DNA of 28,766 bases, taken from positions 1 through 28,766 of the forward strand of contig DAOWJD010000010.1 in NCBI GenBank assembly GCA_030640565.1, written 5' to 3'. This DNA comes from Nanobdellota archaeon. Lineage in GTDB: Archaea > Nanobdellota > Nanobdellia > Pacearchaeales > GW2011-AR1. A model generated the notes under the pieces. That model saw nothing but the letters and a program-made list of their open reading frames with translations. It had not been told where the DNA came from and made no database searches. Both the position numbers and the translations under genes were made by a program. Shown here piece after piece: positions 14,135-21,412 of this stretch. Within the stretch, counting starts at the first letter, position 1, and the number at the start of each line of letters is the position of its first letter.

Positions 14135-14527
14135 TTAAATCTCCTTTTTATCAAGAAGCATAGTCAAGTCTTTCATATCTTTGGGCTTTTCTTCTAACTC
14201 AGAGTAATACTTGTCATCCATGTAATGGAAATATTCTATTATTTTCCCAATTGTCTCTTTATAATCCTCAACTCCTTTTTCTCTCATAATTAAATAAAAA
14301 CCCTGAGCATATTTTACAATTCCTTCTGTTAAGATTCTTTTAGCAGTATCATCTATTCTGTTTAATTCAGGTAATAATCTAGCCATATCTGAAATTTCTC
14401 TTTTTATTCCCTGTTCAATTGTTTCCCCATTTTTCTCACAACGATATTGAAGACCATGTTCAACAAAGCCTTCGCTAAGAGCAGTCAAACCTTCTAACAT
14501 TTTTTTATTAAATACACAGAGAGGCAT
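14135..14527 (-). CDS. Paralogue 4 of a tandem four-gene family
   Basis: A 130-residue helical protein, last of four related genes read 15616 to 14135. It opens with MPLCVFNKKMLEGL and ends with the family's conserved YMDDKYYSELEEKPKDMKDL. It is nearly identical to paralogue 2 (14932-15324) over most of its length, including a 119-nt stretch without a single difference, so it is a recent copy or has been homogenised. GGAG followed by AAAAAATAAAATG is its ribosome-binding site; the stop of the gene before it is only 1 bp away. No known fold is recognised; the protein is all-helical and cytoplasmic. Confidence 0.75.
   Translation of the reverse strand: MPLCVFNKKMLEGLTALSEGFVEHGLQYRCEKNGETIEQGIKREISDMARLLPELNRIDDTAKRILTEGIVKYAQGFYLIMREKGVEDYKETIGKIIEYFHYMDDKYYSELEEKPKDMKDLTMLLDKKEI
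14307..14425. repeat. 119-nt exact repeat (copy 1; copy 2 at 15104-15222)
   Basis: Bases 14307-14425 are identical by inspection to 15104-15222, in the same orientation, 797 bp apart. They lie inside two paralogous genes. Flanking parts of these genes differ at scattered sites, so the block looks like a gene-conversion tract or a very recent duplication. Confidence 0.85.
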
Positions 14528-14528
14528 T

Positions 14529-14930
14529 TTATTTTTTCTCCTTTGAAATTTTATTTAAATAAAGAGCTAATTGTTTCATGTCATCTGGTTTGCCTTCTAA
14601 TTCTGAATAATATTTATCATCCATTTTAAAATAAAAATCATTCAAAAAATTAATTGTTTCTTTATAATTATTAATTCCTGTTTTTTGGATTAATTTGTAA
14701 AAAGTGTTAGCATAATTCGCTAAAAAGTTTGTTGCCCCTCTTATTTCAAGATTTTCTATATTTGGGATTTCTTTTATGAATCGTCCCATATCATTTAATT
14801 CATTTTCAATTGTTTTTTCGATTGATTGATTTTTTTTCTTAGATCTCTCAATAATTCCATGTTCTACTAATCCTTCATGAAAATTTATTAAACCTTCTAA
14901 CATTTTTTTATTAAATCCACAAAAAGGCAT
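14529..14930 (-). CDS. Paralogue 3 of a tandem four-gene family
   Basis: About 133 residues when started at the ATG at 14930, which matches the family start MPFCGFNKKMLEGL; an upstream in-frame ATG would add MIKRRFK and overlap the gene before it. It keeps the family ends (FNKKMLEGL, KMDDKYYSELEGKPDDMK) but is well diverged in the middle (INFHEGLVEHGIIERSKKKNQ and IEIRGATNFLANYANTF). So it is an older copy than paralogues 2 and 4, which sit either side of it. AGGAG precedes the start, overlapping the end of paralogue 2. Function unknown. Confidence 0.75.
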   Translation of the reverse strand: MPFCGFNKKMLEGLINFHEGLVEHGIIERSKKKNQSIEKTIENELNDMGRFIKEIPNIENLEIRGATNFLANYANTFYKLIQKTGINNYKETINFLNDFYFKMDDKYYSELEGKPDDMKQLALYLNKISKEKK

Positions 14931-14931
14931 T

Positions 14932-15324
14932 TTAAATCTCCTTTTTATCAAGAAGTTTAGTTAAGTCCTTCATATCTTGGGGTTTTCCTTCAAGTTCAGA
15001 ATAATATTTATCATCCATGTGGCGGAAATATTCCGTCATTTTTCCAATGATCTCTTTGTAATTTTCAATTCCTTTTTCCCTCATAACAAGATAGAAACCC
15101 ATTGCATATTTTACAATTCCTTCTGTTAAGATTCTTTTAGCAGTATCATCTATTCTGTTTAATTCAGGTAATAATCTAGCCATATCTGAAATTTCTCTTT
15201 TTATTCCCTGTTCAATTGTTTCTTTATTTTTCTCACAACGATATTGAAGACCGTGTTCAACCAAGCCTTCGCTAAGAGCAATCAAACCTTCTAACATTTT
15301 TTCATTAAATCCGCAGATAGGCAT
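14932..15324 (-). CDS. Paralogue 2 of a tandem four-gene family
   Basis: A 130-residue protein started at the ATG at 15324 (MPICGFNEKMLEGL); the longer frame to 15381 would add 19 hydrophobic residues absent from the other copies. It is the near twin of paralogue 4: ALSEGLVEHGLQYRCEKN, ISDMARLLPELNRIDDTAKR and FRHMDDKYYSELEGKPQDMK all recur. It carries copy 2 of the 119-nt exact repeat. It follows paralogue 1 after about 100 bp and runs into paralogue 3 with 1 bp between. Function unknown. Confidence 0.75.
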   Translation of the reverse strand: MPICGFNEKMLEGLIALSEGLVEHGLQYRCEKNKETIEQGIKREISDMARLLPELNRIDDTAKRILTEGIVKYAMGFYLVMREKGIENYKEIIGKMTEYFRHMDDKYYSELEGKPQDMKDLTKLLDKKEI

Positions 15325-15427
15325 CTTAAAATAAATAAGAATTAAAATTAATTTAAAATGTCTTAAAGAAGTTATTTCCAATAAAGAAAAAAACAGAAGA
15401 TTTTTTTCAAAAAAGTAAAATTATAAC

Positions 15428-15616
15428 TTAAATTTCTATTTTCTCTTCTATTTTAAAATTAGTTAGATAATCTCTTATATTTCCTAATTCTTGTTGTATT
15501 GCTTGGCCTTCTGTTTTCTTTCCTTCTTTAATCTCTCTAAGCAAATCTTCGTAACAACTAGCTACAAAAATTAATAGACCATTTATTGCTTTCTGACTAA
15601 AACCGCTTGGTGGCAT
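15428..15616 (-). CDS. Paralogue 1: short form of the tandem family
   Basis: A 62-residue protein that matches only the N-terminal half of the family: MPPSGFSQKAINGLL corresponds to MPICGFNEKMLEGLI, and KKTEGQAIQQELGNIRDYL to KETIEQGIKREISDMARLL. The conserved C-terminal MDDKYYSELE part is missing, so it is a natural short form or a truncated copy. Its leader, GGAGAAAAAATAAAATG, is the same 17 bases as that of paralogue 4. The A/T-rich box near 15651-15669 should be the promoter of the whole four-gene operon. Confidence 0.6.
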   Translation of the reverse strand: MPPSGFSQKAINGLLIFVASCYEDLLREIKEGKKTEGQAIQQELGNIRDYLTNFKIEEKIEI

Positions 15617-15681
15617 TTTATTTTTTCTCCAATTTAATAATATTATATCATTTTTATATAATATAAAATATCTTATCTTAT

Positions 15682-15732
15682 TTTACACAATATCGCAAAG
15701 TTTAAATAACCATAAGTGCTATTTTGTGTAAA
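15682..15732. promoter_or_regulatory. Lrp-gene promoter flanked by 12-bp inverted repeats
   Basis: TTTACACAATAT (15682-15693) and ATTTTGTGTAAA (15721-15732) are inverted copies matching at 11 of 12 positions. They flank a TATA box, GTTTAAATAAC (15700-15710). The right arm ends on the first base of the start codon. Repeat centres are 39 bp apart, close to four helical turns. Lrp-family proteins commonly bind such pairs and repress their own gene, so this is a likely operator. Confidence 0.65.
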
Positions 15733-16220
15733 TGGATGTAAAAAATAAGAAAATCCTTGGAGAACTTGTATTAAATTCAAGAATTCCCTTGAATCGATTA
15801 GCAAAGAAAGTTGGGCTTAGCAGAGAGGTTGTTACATATAGGATAAATCAATTAAAATCTAAATGGATAATTACTAATTTTCATGCAGTTATTAATGAAG
15901 AAAAAATAGGTTATCTTAGAAATACTTGTTTTATTCAATTAAAAGGAATTTCCCCTTCAGAAGAAAAATATTTTCTTGATTTTTTGAAAAAACATGAATA
16001 TATTACATATATTGGAACTGTTATTGGAAAATGGAATGTTGTTTTTGATCTTATTTCAAAAGATAGGAAAGATATGGAAAAAATTGTAAAAGAAATTCAG
16101 AAAAAAATAAAAAAGTATGTTTCAATTTTTTCTATAGCAGGTAATCTTATTTCTGGAGGTTACTATCCTGAAAAAATATTTGGAACATACAGAAAAAAAG
16201 AAGTAGAGGAAAAAAAATAA
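15732..16220 (+). CDS. Lrp/AsnC-family regulator, first half of a split tandem protein
   Basis: 162 residues. Residues 1-55 are an Lrp winged helix (NKKILGELVLNSRIPLNRLAKKVGLSREVVTYRINQLKSKWII). Residues about 60-150 are an RAM-like alpha/beta ligand domain (TCFIQLKGISPSEEKYF ... IGTVIGKWNVVFDLI). The frame closes at 16220, directly after a run of eight A (16210-16217). In the -1 frame the sequence continues at once into a second Lrp unit. DPANN archaea have Lrp proteins of about 310-320 residues with two such units in tandem, which is the length the joined reading would give. The gene therefore seems split by a frameshift, a sequencing slip, or programmed slippage. Confidence 0.85.
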   Translation: MDVKNKKILGELVLNSRIPLNRLAKKVGLSREVVTYRINQLKSKWIITNFHAVINEEKIGYLRNTCFIQLKGISPSEEKYFLDFLKKHEYITYIGTVIGKWNVVFDLISKDRKDMEKIVKEIQKKIKKYVSIFSIAGNLISGGYYPEKIFGTYRKKEVEEKK

Positions 16221-16306
16221 AGATTGATAAAATTGACCTTAAAATATTAAAAATTCTATCTGAAAATTCTAGAGAAGAATATAGTGAGATATCAAAAAAA
16301 TTAAAC

Positions 16307-16681
16307 ATGACTGCCAATGCAATAAAATATAGAATAAAAAATCTTGAAGAGTCTGGAATTATTTCTTATTACACAATTTCTGTAGACATTAAGAAACTTG
16401 GATATGCTTGGTATAATATGCAAATAAAATTAATTGCAGGGGAAAAAGAAATTGAAGATTTTCTTAGAAAAGATAAAAAAACTATTTATCATTATCATTA
16501 TGTAGGCAATGAAAATTGGGATATTGACATTGGAATAATTGTTAAAAATTCTGAAGAATTAAGAGAATTCATTATCAAGTTCAAAGAAAAATTTCCCGAG
16601 TTTGTAAAAATACATGATGTTTACATTGTCTTAGATACATTAAAAGAAAATGTTGCCCCAGAAGGAGTTTTTAAACAATAA
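16307..16681 (+). CDS. Second Lrp/AsnC unit of the split tandem regulator
   Basis: The first ATG in this frame is at 16307 and gives 124 residues, but that start cuts the helix-turn-helix in half. The family match begins further upstream, near 16223 and without a start codon: IDKIDLKILKILSENSREE, YSEISKKLN, then MTANAIKYRIKNLEESGII. This completes a full Lrp winged helix, followed by a ligand domain (YAWYNMQIKLIAGEKEIEDFL ... NENWDIDIGIIV). The missing start and the intact upstream homology show that it belongs to the same protein as the preceding frame. It is a good frame with no internal stops, so the break is recent, artificial or bypassed in the cell. Confidence 0.7.
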   Translation: MTANAIKYRIKNLEESGIISYYTISVDIKKLGYAWYNMQIKLIAGEKEIEDFLRKDKKTIYHYHYVGNENWDIDIGIIVKNSEELREFIIKFKEKFPEFVKIHDVYIVLDTLKENVAPEGVFKQ

Positions 16682-16726
16682 GAAAGATGTTTTTGAGGTT
16701 GTGTTTAAGAGTGTTCAAGTAGAGAA

Positions 16727-16993
16727 TTATTTCTTCTTCGCGTATTTTTCTAATTCTTCAACTCGTTCTTCTGTAACATTAACAAAAGTAATATTTTCAT
16801 AAGAAACTGTATGTAAATAAGTTTCTTTCTTAATTAGTTCTTGATTTATGTTTATTAGAGTAGCTTTATTTTCTAGAAGAGCTTTTATTTCATCAGTTGT
16901 ACACCAAACTCTATCACTACCTATTTTTTCTTCACGCATTTTTTCTAAAAATTCTTTTGCACCAGATACTAATTCTTCTATGTCTACTTTCAT
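16727..16993 (-). CDS. Small unknown protein, second gene of a pair
   Basis: An 88-residue soluble protein, helix-rich at both ends (IEELVSGAKEFLEKMREEK and VTEERVEELEKYAKK) with a beta-like middle (TYLHTVSYENITFVNV). It lies 19 bp after the gene at 17013-17291 on the same strand, so the two are probably co-transcribed. No family is recognised and no catalytic motif is seen. Confidence 0.55.
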   Translation of the reverse strand: MKVDIEELVSGAKEFLEKMREEKIGSDRVWCTTDEIKALLENKATLININQELIKKETYLHTVSYENITFVNVTEERVEELEKYAKKK

Positions 16994-17012
16994 TTTATTT
17001 TGATTTTATACT

Positions 17013-17291
17013 TTAGTTACCAGTAAATTGTTTTTCAGATTTCTTGTGTTCAAAGTAATTTAAAAATTCTATTCTCATTTGTGCCTTATGTACATCAGTA
17101 CAACCACTTCCCCCAATTTCTACTCCAGTACCTTTATAATAAACTTCTGTAGTACAATGCTCTTTATTAAAATAGTGCTTATTTTCATTTGTTTCAACTT
17201 CTCTGCCATTCATAGCAACACAAATTTCACAAGGAGTAGAATCTTTGTCTAAATCTTCCAACTTTATCTTTGCCTTTATTTTTTTTACCAT
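17013..17291 (-). CDS. Small unknown protein with possible metal-binding cysteines
   Basis: A 92-residue protein. Cys21-x2-Cys24, Cys46 and Cys64 could bind a zinc ion or form disulfides. With no signal peptide, metal binding is the likelier of the two. The N-terminus is Lys-rich. GGTTTATAAATATTCC at 17324-17339, read on the minus strand, is a strong TATA box, and GGGGATT before the ATG is a fair ribosome-binding site. It heads a two-gene operon with the gene at 16727-16993. No family is recognised. Confidence 0.6.
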   Translation of the reverse strand: MVKKIKAKIKLEDLDKDSTPCEICVAMNGREVETNENKHYFNKEHCTTEVYYKGTGVEIGGSGCTDVHKAQMRIEFLNYFEHKKSEKQFTGN

Positions 17292-17385
17292 TTTATTTCT
17301 TTATAATCCCCTTTGATTTTTAAGGTTTATAAATATTCCTATTTGTTTTAACTAAAAAGTGACGATACATTCACGCCGAATGTAA

Positions 17386-17976
17386 CTACTTTAAGAAATG
17401 TCCTTTTAGCTTATTAAATTCATAAGAAATATCTTTAAATTTCTTCTGTGAAATTTCTGTATTTGTTGTAATTGAATTAGGAATATCTAAAATTTCTGCA
17501 TCATTTGTTTTAGTATCATAAATTGCTAAAGTTGGTTTACTTGTTTTATATGCTCCAACTTCTCCTGGATTTAATAATAAACAATTTCCAACCATCTCCT
17601 TATTTTTCAAATGATTGTGCCCATAAAAAACAGCGTCAAAGTCACCTGATTTAGCCATTGATTTTGCAATCAAAGGATAGTGTGTTAAGAATAATTTTTT
17701 CCCATCTATTTCAAAAGTATCGAAAATATCAAATCCCATCTCTAAATTACTTTTTTCCCCTAAAGAGAATTTGGTAATCAAAGCTTTATCCCCATCATTA
17801 TTCCCCCAAATTGCAAAAATAGGTAATTCTGAAGAAACCAGTAAATTAGCAATTGCTGCTCCTACGAAATCTCCTAAGAATATTATTTTTTCTGCGTCAC
17901 TCTTATAAATTAATTCAAGTGCTTGAACTAAATTGTGTGCATTATCATGAATATCTGCTATAACTGCTATCTTCAT
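17386..17976 (-). CDS. MJ0936/YfcE-type metallophosphoesterase
   Basis: A 196-residue protein with the full metal-site set of the calcineurin-like fold: Asp8-x-His10 in AVIADIHDN, GDF (Asp36), GNND (about 58-61), LTHYP, and GHNH. The length and the start at residue 1 of the fold match the small archaeal/bacterial YfcE-MJ0936 group, which hydrolyses phosphodiesters with two divalent metal ions. The in-cell substrate is not known for most members. A C-terminal tail of about 40 residues goes beyond the core (NTEISQKKFKDISYEF). Its TATA box lies about 27 nt before the ATG. Confidence 0.9.
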   Translation of the reverse strand: MKIAVIADIHDNAHNLVQALELIYKSDAEKIIFLGDFVGAAIANLLVSSELPIFAIWGNNDGDKALITKFSLGEKSNLEMGFDIFDTFEIDGKKLFLTHYPLIAKSMAKSGDFDAVFYGHNHLKNKEMVGNCLLLNPGEVGAYKTSKPTLAIYDTKTNDAEILDIPNSITTNTEISQKKFKDISYEFNKLKGHFLK

Positions 17977-18048
17977 ACTTTTTAAAGAATTCTTGATTTT
18001 ATAAAAATTCCTATAATAGAAAACCTTCTATGCCGAGAGGATATAAGT

Positions 18049-18792
18049 TTACTTCTTCTTTGCCATATTCCATAATAAGTTAAAATTAACCATGTATGAT
18101 TGAGCAACTTTTTCACTTCTAATTTGAGTTGCTACAGGTTGATCCCCCCAAACAATAATAATAACCTTATCTCCATAAATCAAAGTAGTTGCTGGAGTAA
18201 TGTGTTCATCAGGAATATATCTTGCCTCAAACAGCTTTACTTCTCTTTCTCTCCTCTGTTTTCTTACACCCTCAATATAAATCATTTTAATATTAATTCT
18301 TGCTTTTGTTCTTCTATTGTGAAAATGAAAGTAATATATTGGGAAAATCTCTTTAAACTTTCCAGTAGCTCCATAAACATGTAAAGTTTTCTTCTGCCTT
18401 ATAATGTCTTCAAAAATAGATTTAATTCCTCTTTTGCCTTTGAATATTGTTGCTTCCTGTTCTTCTTTTGAAAGTTTCCTTCTGTTTTCAAGTTCAGGGA
18501 TAATTGTTTGAATCTCTTTTCTATAATCTTTTAATTCATCTGTTTTCTGATCAATATAGCTTAAAAATTGGTGAGGATCAATAGCTTTAAAATATTTAAC
18601 ATTAGAAGTAATTACATAAGAAATAAGTCCTTTTTCTAATAATCGTTCTAATACATCATAAACGCAAGTTCTATGTAGTTCTGATTTTTTTATTATTTCT
18701 CCAGCTGGAACAGTTCCCATTTCTAACAACAAGAGATATACTTTTATCTCATTATTTGTCATCCCAATCCTTGTAAGTATGGTTGTATCCAT
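18049..18792 (-). CDS. TrmB-family transcriptional regulator
   Basis: A 247-residue protein. Residues 1-70 are the TrmB winged helix: TRIGMTNNEIKVYLLLLEMG, AGEIIKKSELHRTCVYDVLERLLEKGLI. A short coiled helix (about 78-115) follows. The C-terminal part (LHVYGATGKFKEIF ... IIIVWGDQPVATQIRS) is the phospholipase-D-like effector region of small TrmB proteins, without the long sugar-binding domain of the founding members. It is divergent from an ABC importer, with a perfect inverted repeat in the 82-bp gap, so it most likely controls that importer and itself. Confidence 0.88.
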   Translation of the reverse strand: MDTTILTRIGMTNNEIKVYLLLLEMGTVPAGEIIKKSELHRTCVYDVLERLLEKGLISYVITSNVKYFKAIDPHQFLSYIDQKTDELKDYRKEIQTIIPELENRRKLSKEEQEATIFKGKRGIKSIFEDIIRQKKTLHVYGATGKFKEIFPIYYFHFHNRRTKARINIKMIYIEGVRKQRREREVKLFEARYIPDEHITPATTLIYGDKVIIIVWGDQPVATQIRSEKVAQSYMVNFNLLWNMAKKK

Positions 18793-18831
18793 ATAGAATT
18801 TAATTTTTCTCTATTTTTAAGTTTATCTATT

Positions 18832-18852
18832 GTTATAATATAATCTTATAAC
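18832..18852. promoter_or_regulatory. Inverted-repeat operator between TrmB gene and ABC importer
   Basis: GTTATAA (18832-18838) and TTATAAC (18846-18852) are perfect inverted copies separated by TATAATC. The site lies midway between the two divergent starts (18792 and 18875). Its position and symmetry fit a TrmB operator. Confidence 0.65.
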
Positions 18853-18874
18853 AAAACTTAATATAGGTTTATCT

Positions 18875-19870
18875 TTGCCATTTAATGTGGCAAACAAAAG
18901 AACAACCATAATCGGATTAGCAATCTTAGTTATAGCTCTGATTGGAATTAGCTTCACATTTTTCAATATGGCTGGAAAAGTGGTTGACAATCCAAATAGT
19001 TTAGAAAAAGTGAAAATTGGATATAGAGGTCAGTTATTCTATCTTCCTGCTTATGTGGCTGAAGCTGAAGGATATTATAAAGAACAGGATTTACATGTTG
19101 AATTAATTAAATTTGATTCTACAAATCAATTAGTTGAAGCAGTAATAAATGGCAATATCGATGCAGGGGTTGGAGGTGTTAATTCTTTAGTTCCTTTAAC
19201 AATTGAAGGAAAAAATAAAGGTTTATTAAAAATATTTACATTAGGATATCTCAATCGTGAATTTGATGCTCTGTTAGTTAGAAAAGATTCTGATATTAAA
19301 ACTTTACAAGATATGAAAGGAAAAACGCTTTCTACATTGCCTGGTTCTACTGCAATGACTTGGATGAACATAATGCTTGAAAAAGAAGGATTAAAAGGAG
19401 AAGTCAATATTGTTCAAACCAAACCTTCACAACAATTAAATGCTCTCTCGTCTGGAAGTGTTGATGCAATTTTTGTTTTAGAGCCTTTAATTACTATTGG
19501 AGAAGATAAAGGAATTTCAAGAGTTTTAGTTAAGAGTCCAATTACAACTTATTTTATGGATGATATGTTATTTGAAACAAGTGTCTTTTCAACAAAGTTT
19601 GTTAATAAAAATCCTGTAACAGCTGAGAAAATAAGCAAAGCCCTTGATAAAGCAATAATCTCAATAAACTCAAATCCTAATAAAGCAAAAACATACTATT
19701 CAGAATTTACTTCTGTGCAAGATGCTCTTGAATCAAAACTTCCTGTTACATTATATCAAACATATTCAAACATGGATATTAAAGGATTTCAAGAACTAAC
19801 TGATAAATTTTACGAAAAAGAACTTATTGAAAAAAATATTGTTGTTGATTCTATGTTCTACAGGAGGTAG
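18875..19870 (+). CDS. ABC importer substrate-binding protein (NMT1/SsuA-like)
   Basis: 331 residues from a TTG at 18875, or 327 from a GTG at 18887; there is no in-frame ATG before the signal. Residues about 10-32 form an uncleaved-looking anchor helix, without a lipobox Cys. The rest is a periplasmic-binding fold of the NMT1/SsuA group: KIGYRGQLFYLPAYVAEAEGYYKEQDL, GNIDAGVGGVNS, DMKGKTLSTLPGSTA, GSVDAIFVLEPL. The group includes binders of thiamine precursors, nitrate, sulfonates and taurine; the ligand here cannot be told. It is the first gene of a three-gene importer operon. Confidence 0.9.
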   Translation: MPFNVANKRTTIIGLAILVIALIGISFTFFNMAGKVVDNPNSLEKVKIGYRGQLFYLPAYVAEAEGYYKEQDLHVELIKFDSTNQLVEAVINGNIDAGVGGVNSLVPLTIEGKNKGLLKIFTLGYLNREFDALLVRKDSDIKTLQDMKGKTLSTLPGSTAMTWMNIMLEKEGLKGEVNIVQTKPSQQLNALSSGSVDAIFVLEPLITIGEDKGISRVLVKSPITTYFMDDMLFETSVFSTKFVNKNPVTAEKISKALDKAIISINSNPNKAKTYYSEFTSVQDALESKLPVTLYQTYSNMDIKGFQELTDKFYEKELIEKNIVVDSMFYRR

Positions 19871-19876
19871 AAAATA

Positions 19877-20596
19877 ATGTTTCTTGATATTCAGAATTTA
19901 AGTAAGAACTATAGAACTCTTAAAGTATTAAATAATATTAATTTTAAAATTAAAAAGGGAGAGTTTGTTTCAATTATTGGTGCTAATGGATGTGGAAAAA
20001 CAACTATCCTTAATCTTATTTCTGGATTAGATAAAGATTATAAAGGCAAAATAAATTATGATAAAAAGAACTCCAAATTAGCTTATGTTTTTCAAAATTC
20101 TAACGATTCTATACTTCCTTGGAAAAAAGTAATTGAAAATATCAAACTTGATAAAAAAAACTTAAATGAAAACAAAATTCAAAATGTATTAAAGGAAGTA
20201 AACTTGTGGAAATTTAGAAATAATTATCCTTATCAGCTTTCTGGAGGCATGAAACAATTGTTAGCAATCTCAAGAGCTTTTATTTATAATTGTAATTTTC
20301 TTTTATTGGATGAACCCTTTTCTTCTTTAGATTACCACATGGCATCTAAAATAAGAGATAAGCTAAGAAAACTCTACGAAGAAAATAAACCCACAATTCT
20401 TTTTGTTTCTCATAATATTGATGATGCTCTTCTTTTATCAGATAAAATAATTATGCTAAGTAAAGATGGCAAAATTAAAGCAGTTGTTAATATTTCATTA
20501 CCTCGTCCAAGAACTTTCTCAATAATGCTGTCTAAAAGATTTATTGAATATAAAAATAAAATTTTGGGGCTAATTAAAAATGAAATTAAACAATAA
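19877..20596 (+). CDS. ABC importer ATP-binding protein (SsuB/TauB-like)
   Basis: A 239-residue ATPase with Walker A GANGCGKTT (about 36-44), Q-loop VFQNSNDS, signature LSGGMKQ, Walker B LLLDEPFSSLD and the switch histidine in FVSHNIDDA. The Q-loop and signature spelling match the SsuB/TauB/NrtD group, agreeing with the neighbouring binding protein. A textbook ribosome-binding site, AGGAGGT, at 19862-19868, lies inside the last codons of the preceding gene. It powers uptake together with the permease, whose start it overlaps by 17 bp. Confidence 0.93.
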   Translation: MFLDIQNLSKNYRTLKVLNNINFKIKKGEFVSIIGANGCGKTTILNLISGLDKDYKGKINYDKKNSKLAYVFQNSNDSILPWKKVIENIKLDKKNLNENKIQNVLKEVNLWKFRNNYPYQLSGGMKQLLAISRAFIYNCNFLLLDEPFSSLDYHMASKIRDKLRKLYEENKPTILFVSHNIDDALLLSDKIIMLSKDGKIKAVVNISLPRPRTFSIMLSKRFIEYKNKILGLIKNEIKQ

Positions 20597-21335
20597 GATT
20601 TTTTCATATTTTGTAATTCCTGTTTTGTTGTTTGTAATATGGTATACTATCTACATCTTTGGGATTTTTAATCCATTGATGTTCCCAAATCCAATTAAGA
20701 TAATTTTGGAATTTTTTAGCCTATTATCTGACAATGAGATACTTTTTGATATTATGAAAACCTTGTGGAGAGTTGTAGGAGCAATTATAATTGGAGCTTT
20801 AATTGGGATTCCTTTGGGATTGTTATTTGGATATTTTGAGAAATTATACAATGTTTTTGAGTTTGTAATTGATTTTTTTAGATCAATCCCTGTAACAGCT
20901 TTGTTCCCTTTGTTTATGTTATTTTTTGGGATTGGAAATCTTTCAAAAATTGTCTTAGCATCATGGATGATAAGTTTGATAATTCTTGTAAATACAGCTT
21001 ATGGAGTAAGACATTCAAATAAGTCACATCTAAAAATGGCCAAGGTTTATGATGTAAAGAAGAGCTATCTTTTTACTAATGTTATTTTCTTTGGAGCTAT
21101 GCCCTATATCTTTTCAGGATTAAGAATTGGGGTTTCATTAGCACTGATTATAATTATTGTAACTGAGATGTTTATTGGGGCAGTTGATGGATTAGGCTAT
21201 GCTATTTTAAATGCCCAGTTAACTTATGAAATTCCTGAGATGTATGCAATAATAATTTTAACAGGAATTATCGGTTATCTATTAAACAGGGCCTTCTTAT
21301 TCTCCGAAAAGAAGATGATCCATTGGACAAGGTGA
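20580..21335 (+). CDS. ABC importer permease (SsuC/TauC-like)
   Basis: A 251-residue permease with about six transmembrane helices. The region GVRHSNKSHLKMAKVYDVKKSYLFTNVIFFGAMPYIFSGLRIG holds the EAA-type coupling loop that docks on the ATPase. Helix 1 starts at about residue 8 and the last ends at about 240. It overlaps the ATPase gene by 17 bp in another frame, so the two are translationally coupled. With the binding protein it forms a complete importer; the probable homodimer of this subunit is typical of the family. Confidence 0.93.
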   Translation: MKLNNKIFSYFVIPVLLFVIWYTIYIFGIFNPLMFPNPIKIILEFFSLLSDNEILFDIMKTLWRVVGAIIIGALIGIPLGLLFGYFEKLYNVFEFVIDFFRSIPVTALFPLFMLFFGIGNLSKIVLASWMISLIILVNTAYGVRHSNKSHLKMAKVYDVKKSYLFTNVIFFGAMPYIFSGLRIGVSLALIIIIVTEMFIGAVDGLGYAILNAQLTYEIPEMYAIIILTGIIGYLLNRAFLFSEKKMIHWTR

Positions 21336-21370
21336 TGTTTATTCTGTAACAAGATGTCCACGGCCACGCA

Positions 21371-21392
21371 GGAATAGTAGGAGGAGTTTTTA
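21371..21392 (+). terminator. Probable T-run terminator after the importer operon
   Basis: A purine-rich stretch GGAATAGTAGGAGGAG ends in TTTTTA about 50 bp after the permease stop. It is the only T-run in the gap between the convergent genes on the plus strand. Confidence 0.4.
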
Positions 21393-21412
21393 TTAAATAT
21401 TCTTGTAGTAAT

